The notes beneath the pieces are model-generated. The model did not search any database, was not told the origin of the DNA, and saw nothing but the letters and a program-made list of their open reading frames with translations. Below, in pieces: positions 58,963 through 64,000 of a DNA stretch of 64,000 nucleotides. Within the stretch, counting starts at the first letter, position 1, and each line of letters starts with the position of its first letter. This DNA comes from Neurospora crassa OR74A (taxonomy: Eukaryota > Ascomycota > Sordariomycetes > Sordariales > Sordariaceae), in assembly GCF_000182925.2 (NCBI RefSeq), contig NC_026505.1, forward strand, positions 5,766,001-5,830,000, written 5' to 3'. Made by a program: the position numbers and the translations under genes.

Positions 58963-59730
58963 ATGTCTACTGCTGAGCTGGCTACCTCCTACGCGGCGCT
59001 CATCCTCGCCGATGACGGCGTTGAGATCACTGTGAGTTTGCGACCAATGCACATGATCTTTTGGTTGGCAAGATTTGGGTGGATTCGGGGTTTGGGGACA
59101 GTTTCAAGCGCGCCATGTACACACGGTTATTGCTCGACATGCGCTTTCAACGACCGGGACAAATGACGAAACATGGATTGAGGGGCAAACCGAGTGGAGG
59201 ACAATGAGTGATATGAACAAGCACATTGGGAGGAACAATGTTGACTGACCAAACCCGTTTTCGCATGATATAGGCCGACAAGATCCAGACCATCATCAAG
59301 GCTGCCAAGATCGAGGATGTCGAGCCTATCTGGGCTTCCCTCTTCGCCAAGGTACGATGAAACCACCGACGACGACAATCCGAAAAAAAAAAGAAACGAT
59401 ATCTTGAGAGAAACGCGAACACGATAAACTGACTGGAGTCTCTTTTGCGAAAATAGGCTCTTGAGGGCAAGGATGTGAAGGACCTCCTTTCCAACGTCGG
59501 CTCCGGTGGTGCCGCCGCTGCCCCCGCTGCCGCTGGCGCCGCTGCCGCTGGTGGTGCCGCTGAGGAGGCCAAGGCTGAGGAGAAGGTTGAGGGTATGTGG
59601 AATCATCTACTCCCAAGCTCTTTCCCGGGGCTGTTGCTGCTGCTGCTGCTGCTAGTTACTAACCTGCGTTTTGCACTTTACAGAGAAGGAGGAGTCCGAC
59701 GAGGATATGGGCTTCGGTCTCTTCGACTAA
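58963..59730 (+). CDS. 60S acidic ribosomal protein P1
   Basis: Four exons, 58963-59031, 59274-59351, 59457-59592 and 59684-59730, encode 109 residues. The start context is ATCAAAATGTCT. The N-terminal dimerisation domain reads [40 protein letters not shown] and [18 protein letters not shown]. An Ala/Gly hinge and Lys/Glu linker follow, ending in the conserved [13 protein letters not shown], which contacts elongation factors and ribotoxins. P1 and P2 dimers form the lateral stalk on P0 in the 60S GTPase centre. [18 protein letters not shown] is P1-specific, and P2 begins differently. Introns after codon 23 and 49 are 242 and 105 nt, and the last, 91 nt, falls just before the acidic tail. Confidence 0.96.
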
Positions 59731-60390
59731 GCGAAGAAAGGGGGCTTTCTTCTGGTTTGGTCATGACCTCTCGTTTCCAATTTGTTCTTCCAAAGCTTGC
59801 ATGGGTCTGCGACGGTTTCTCGCACATACGACTTCGGTTATGGGAGGCTTATGATATCAGGGGTTCGGTTCATCGGCGTAGCTTTACACGGACAATGAAG
59901 ATGCGCTTTTGAGCAAAAGAAGTAAAAACACTTGGAAGCTTGCTCTCCACTTGTTGAAGCGACGGATTTCCACCGTAGCAGACATCCGACTCTACGACCG
60001 ACAGCGCGCCCGGATCTTGATGGTCGATTGATACCCGGACCTGAGGTTCCTGCTCACCGTTTTGGAAGATGAGCTGGTACAAACTCAAGAAAAGGCAGAT
60101 AAGACAAATTATCTGTTACTGATTCCAACTTGGGCTAGTGTTTACGACTCGTGTTTGTTTACTTTGTCATGATACGACGTCATCTTCACCTGCGTTTCTT
60201 GAAACCCAAACATCACCCCGAGTTGTCAACACAATCTCCGTTTGCGACGCGCTCCAGTCGCGTTCACTTTGATTTCGCACAGCCTCGTGTGTACCTTGCT
60301 GGCCATGACTCCATTCCCATGCCAATCTCCAGATTCGTATCCCACTGATCCCAGACGTAGATCTTATCGAAAGTCAACAGCGTGCCTGGC

Positions 60391-60600
60391 GATAAGATAA
60401 GGGGACCAGACGCAAACAGTACAGCCTTATGTCAACACGGATGAAGGCTCACAGTACAGGCGCCGAATCAAAGTCGTCGAATATGTCGTCTCTCGTCCCG
60501 CTTTATGACGATCCTGCGATATAACTTTGTGAACCCTAGCTGGAACGTCTTCTGCCGTGTCTACTGCAGATGTGGGTTCATATACTTGATAAGATAAGGG
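60391..60600. promoter_or_regulatory. Paired double-GATA motifs
   Basis: The 13-mer GATAAGATAAGGG is found at 60391-60403 and 60588-60600, same orientation. Each holds two GATA cores spaced 5 bp apart, a usual arrangement for fungal GATA factors. The regulated gene, if any, is not evident. Confidence 0.35.
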
Positions 60601-61000
60601 AAGTTCATAACGGAACCGAAGCTTCAAGCACCATCACTGAAGACACTCGACCACACTGCTGGCTTACCAAAAGTATGTTTCTTGTTAACTCTTCATAGAT
60701 ATCCATTCCACCTTAACAGAGCTGCTTATGCATAAAGATAGAGAAACTCGTCCGGTTTGCCTAAAAAACGACTGGGCTGAAATCATCAAGTTAACCGCCA
60801 AACCACAGTTAAGAGAACCGCCCATGATGATGCATCCTTAATTACCCGTCTCATCTCTACATAGTAGACCGTACACAACTCGATATGCTTCCCCCTCGTT
60901 GGAGGCATGTTGGTTCTTCATGCCTATTTTCCGCAACATCTGCATGCAGTCAGTAATACCCAAATGTCTTTTCACATTTCACTTCGCAGCCAGGACAGCA

Positions 61001-61002
<2 letters not shown>

Positions 61003-61037
<35 letters not shown>
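61003..61037. repeat. GGCAAC hexamer repeat
   Basis: About six tandem copies of GGCAAC (or CAACGG) within an otherwise unremarkable intergenic region. Confidence 0.85.
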
Positions 61038-61038
<1 letters not shown>

Positions 61039-61562
61039 TCAATACAGCTGCTATATCGCCTTTTGGCTGACTGACAACATGGGACAAATGAAGCCTACAT
61101 GGATGTTGGTGTTTTGAAGGCCAAGTGACTGACTAATTGACTGACTGACTGATTGGCTACAGCCCCAATACGGCGTGCCCCTACTTTGTCTGGCTTGAGG
61201 TACCAACCCCAACGAAGCAAAACGAGATAACAATTTCCACTATACCGACCTACCTCTGATGACTAGGTATCAAAAAAACCGTCAAGAGAACTGTTAGAAG
61301 AAAAAAACCGACCATAATGCATCTTTACCTGTTCCTCCACAGTAGAGCAGGTCCATGTCCATGTCCAAGTCCTGCCCTACCTGACCTAGAAACCCAACAT
61401 CTACCTACAAATTCTCACACCCACACACACTCTCTCTCCCCTGAGTGACCCCTCTCCCCTGTGTCCAGTCCCCTCTCCGCATTTCCCCTTCCCCTGTGTC
61501 CCCTCTTCCCTGTGTCCCCCTCTCCGCATTTCCCCTTCCCCTTCCCCTTCCCTCACCTACCT

Positions 61563-62043
61563 CTAATCACCACCATCCTTCGGCAGGACAACCCCAATCA
61601 ACTTGCCCCAAAAGGCATTATACGCCTCTGTATCATTATTTTCATTATTATTTTCATCATCATTTTCATTCTTATCATTATCATTATTCTCCTTGCTTTT
61701 GTCGTTGTTGTTGTTGTCGGGTGTAATCCCAATCAACTTGCCCCAAAAGGCATTATACGCCTCTGTATTGTTATTGTTATTGTTATTGTTGTTATTATTA
61801 TTATTACTCTCCTTACTTCCTTTGTCGTTGTCGTTGTCGTTGTCGGATGTCGTCTTGCCAAATGGTGGTGGTGGAAGTCTTTTGGACTGACATCTCTTCG
61901 TATTAGCCCCCGTGTTTGTCTTGAGAGAAGTATCAGCAGCGGGAGTAGTCTCCATCGACTGAGTAGTAATGACAGTAGCAGGAGGAGGAAAGAGGTGGTC
62001 CAGTTTGGAATCCTCTGCATTGAGGGGTTGCGTGATGGGTTTG

Positions 62044-62075
<32 letters not shown>

Positions 62076-62087
62076 GGTGGGTTCCAT
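61563..62087 (-). CDS. Asn-rich low-complexity ORF with a duplicated 13-residue motif, hypothetical
   Basis: A frame of 174 codons from ATG at 62087. The same frame is open further upstream to a stop at about 62254, without another ATG, so an upstream exon is possible. It starts MEPTTTT with a Thr run, then a polar segment, then an Asp/Asn repeat, a 13-residue Asn run, the motif TEAYNAFWGKLIG, an Asn/Asp/Lys/Glu-rich spacer, and the same motif again just before the C-terminus (VVLPKDGGD). The motif is the only segment with Trp, Tyr and Phe. No known family is recognised. Coding status is uncertain: support is the repeated motif preserved in frame between very different spacers. Confidence 0.4.
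61593..61633. repeat. 41-bp direct repeat, copy 1
   Basis: This 41-bp segment is identical to 61728-61768. Read on the minus strand it encodes TEAYNAFWGKLIG. It is followed on the right by an ATT/TCATT microsatellite. Confidence 0.9.
61728..61768. repeat. 41-bp direct repeat, copy 2
   Basis: Exact second copy, 135 bp after the first and in the same frame of the minus-strand ORF. It is followed by a GTTATT microsatellite instead of the TCATT type, so the flanks differ. Confidence 0.9.
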
Positions 62088-62236
62088 CTGGATTGATGTT
62101 GCGGAGGGAGTTCCTCCTGAGATGGTGGGTGGGGATTTGTTGCCTGTTAAAGGTTTGTTGGACGACAGTGATGGTACCGGCGGTATGATGATGTTCGAGT
62201 GTTTATGGTTTGAGATTGAGTTCGAGGAGGAGTAGT

Positions 62237-62685
62237 TCCGGCTCTAGACCTGGTTCTGGTTCGAATTCTGGCACTAGGAGATACAGTTGAAAGGGAGTAT
62301 GAGAGAGCAGATGAAGGATGGGAATATGGACGGACACTGGATGTTCTTCCGAGTAAGTGCCCTGGGTTTGGCGTGGTCCCGGGTTCGAAATATATATCTT
62401 GGGGATCTCTCGACAGGCAGGGTTAACCTCGGCTGGCTGAGAGAGGAAGAAGTGTGCAGAGACTTTGTATTTCAGCAAGCAAGCGAGGACTGAAATCGTA
62501 GATAGGTAAGTGTTGTTGGTGTTGATCCACTAACAGCTACTCGTTACTGGGAATATGAGGGGGACGAAACTGAGGGAGAAGCTGGTGCAGAAGGCCATAA
62601 AACGAGCGGAGGACCCGAAAAAGATAAAAGGTTAAAGGTCTATTCATCCTACACCTAATCATGGAATCACCAGAGGAAAAACAAC

Positions 62686-62724
<39 letters not shown>

Positions 62725-64000
62725 CCTACCTAGATGACTAGGAAGTCTCGCACACATCCCGCGCACCAAATCCCCAATTTCCAATACTCCCACAACATTC
62801 CTACGACATTTCTTCCATCCCATGTACACTTCCGCAATCCCACCACCACCACCCCGTGTCGTCCGTCCGTCCGTCCGGCTACCCTTTCATCTTGCCCACA
62901 AAGCTCTTTCTAATCCTTGTAAACATCCCCTGTCTAAGCAAGCAAGCAAGCAAGCCCTGTCTGAATGATCCCCCCCTCCCGCTTCCCATGCTTCCCATGA
63001 TCCATCCATCCATCCATCCCTCCCGCCCGCCCGCTTTCCATGTGCTATCCACGTGGCAACGCCATCCTCCCCCTTCCCCCCCTGGTCATGCGTATCCCGG
63101 CACGTCCAGTCCACGTCCTGCCGCTCTTCAATATATATACGCAGTATATATGTATGTGTCAAGGGAATGTGGAAGCAGAAGCAAACATATGATTTTGACC
63201 AAACTAGGTAGAGAAGTGTGGTAACACGAAAGAAAGAACCTAACCCTCGTAGAACAAGAGGTAGGTATTCCTTCTTCTTCTTATTCTTGCTGTTTGTGCT
63301 TCTCTCTCTGTCCTGAAGTTCAGCGCCGTTCGACTTCGTAGGTCTGGCGAGGAGCAAGTAGGTATTAACTGAGGTTGTTGGGGAACAATGCCCGCTTGCT
63401 TGTTGCCCGGTGTGGTTTTTGTTTACTCAGTTGGTGACTTGGTGACTCGGTGACTTGGAGGTGAAGTGAGTGAGTTATCACACAGAGGTAGATTGAAAGT
63501 GGCTCAATTCAATTCAATCCATTTGCCTGTATTACCTCCTTGACTCCATTTGTCTCTTTCGATAGTTCGTAAGGTTTTACCTACCTACTCAATTGCCTGG
63601 GAAGGTATCCTCCTCGCCCCCGTCCCGCCCCGTCTTCCCACACATCGATGACTTTCAATTTCATTTCGCCAAGTATTACCGTACCTCCAGTCTACTCTTC
63701 AGTCCAAAGTAACTGAAGATGAGATGATCTCTACCCATCTCGTGATTACTCCTTCCGTACATATTCTCATTCCTCCTTTTGTCTTGGACACCGGTACGGG
63801 TGATTTCCCCCTTTTTTTTGCGTTCCTTCCGTGTGTTCCATTCCATTGGTTTCCCTTCCCCCTCTCTCTGTCTTATCCCTAGTATTTTGTTTTGTTCATC
63901 CCTTCTTGTTGATTCCCGTCAAGTTCCTCCTCTTTGTATTTGTAGTAGGTTCCTCGGTCGTTCCCTTCTAGGTAATTTTAATTTCCCTTACTTGCCGCCA
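62237..64000. other. Right-end intergenic region
   Basis: No supported gene. It includes an A tract (62687-62721), CCGT and CATC short repeats (62862-62877, 63000-63018), AGCA repeats near 62937-62955, and CT-rich sequence toward the end that may be the leader of a gene beyond the window. Confidence 0.45.
62687..62721. repeat. poly(A) tract, about 35 nt
   Basis: An uninterrupted A run. No retroposed gene or element was recognised to its left, so it is reported as a homopolymer only. Confidence 0.9.

Larger units (their letters stand above)
59731..61562. other. Intergenic region, no gene seen
   Basis: About 1.8 kb with only short frames. It has two copies of GATAAGATAAGGG (60391 and 60588), a GGCAAC hexamer run at about 61003-61037 and a GACT/TGAC tetramer run near 61124-61152. 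Confidence 0.45.

Noticed and set aside
62380-62405. GGGTTCGAAAT resembling a tRNA B box
   Set aside because: No A box at proper spacing and no cloverleaf could be drawn by eye.

Overview
The window reads as nuclear DNA of a filamentous ascomycete, most likely Sordariales (a Neurospora or Sordaria relative). The evidence is compact genes with short 50-120 nt introns (GTANGT-type donors, CTAAC/CTGAC branch points, YAG acceptors), A-rich start contexts, long CT-rich leaders, abundant microsatellites, and proteins that match Pezizomycotina housekeeping families closely. No RIP-like AT-rich block, transposon, virus-like element, rRNA gene or convincing tRNA was seen. The species is an inference; splice sites were placed by eye from consensus signals and reading-frame continuity.

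Layout, left to right. 1-2296: no gene. 2297-3810 (+): Mnn9-type Golgi mannosyltransferase. 6222-6910 (-): QCR7 of respiratory complex III, divergent from 8570-9984 (+), a mitochondrial NAD+ carrier. 10904-11253 (+): a two-exon 54-residue membrane microprotein. 12004-12261 (+): a small Pro-rich repeat ORF. 12835-14640 (-): SPF45/RBM17-like splicing factor. 15129-16031 (-): short-chain dehydrogenase, divergent from 16839-17731 (+), the NatA catalytic subunit Ard1. 18417-20489 (-): REX3-like RNA exonuclease. 22009-22916 (-): prohibitin-1, divergent from 23602-24433 (+), QCR8 of complex III. 27501-29191 (+): Nem1-like phosphatase. 31530-32411 (+): small DUF1761-like membrane protein. 33606-34441 (-): NHP2 of H/ACA snoRNPs, divergent from 35310-36664 (+), eIF2B beta. 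37756-39213 (+): acidic-repeat/polyQ protein. 39675-40723 (-): YciI-domain protein. 41490-42612 (-): UBA-zinc finger-UBX Cdc48 adaptor, divergent from 44046-45331 (+), a VAP/Scs2 ER tether. 45332-49806: gene-poor. 49807-54236 (+): 1401-residue DUF3824 protein. 54237-56086: microsatellite block. 56087-57666 (-): UPF0662/DUF2408 protein, divergent from 58963-59730 (+), ribosomal protein P1. 61563-62087 (-): Asn-rich ORF with a duplicated motif. The rest to 64000 has no supported gene.

Functionally this is mainly a housekeeping segment: mitochondrial inner membrane (QCR7, QCR8, prohibitin, NAD+ carrier), translation and ribosome biogenesis (eIF2B beta, P1, NHP2), RNA metabolism (SPF45, REX3), ER and lipid control (Nem1, VAP) and cell wall (Mnn9). 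Six divergent pairs share upstream regions of about 0.7-1.7 kb, two of them pairing mitochondrial genes. No biosynthetic cluster, defence island or clearly new multi-gene system is visible. The points most worth a second look are the 54-residue gene, the AUG-free leader of the exonuclease gene with an in-frame presequence-like extension, the DUF3824 protein, and the fast-evolving repeat proteins.
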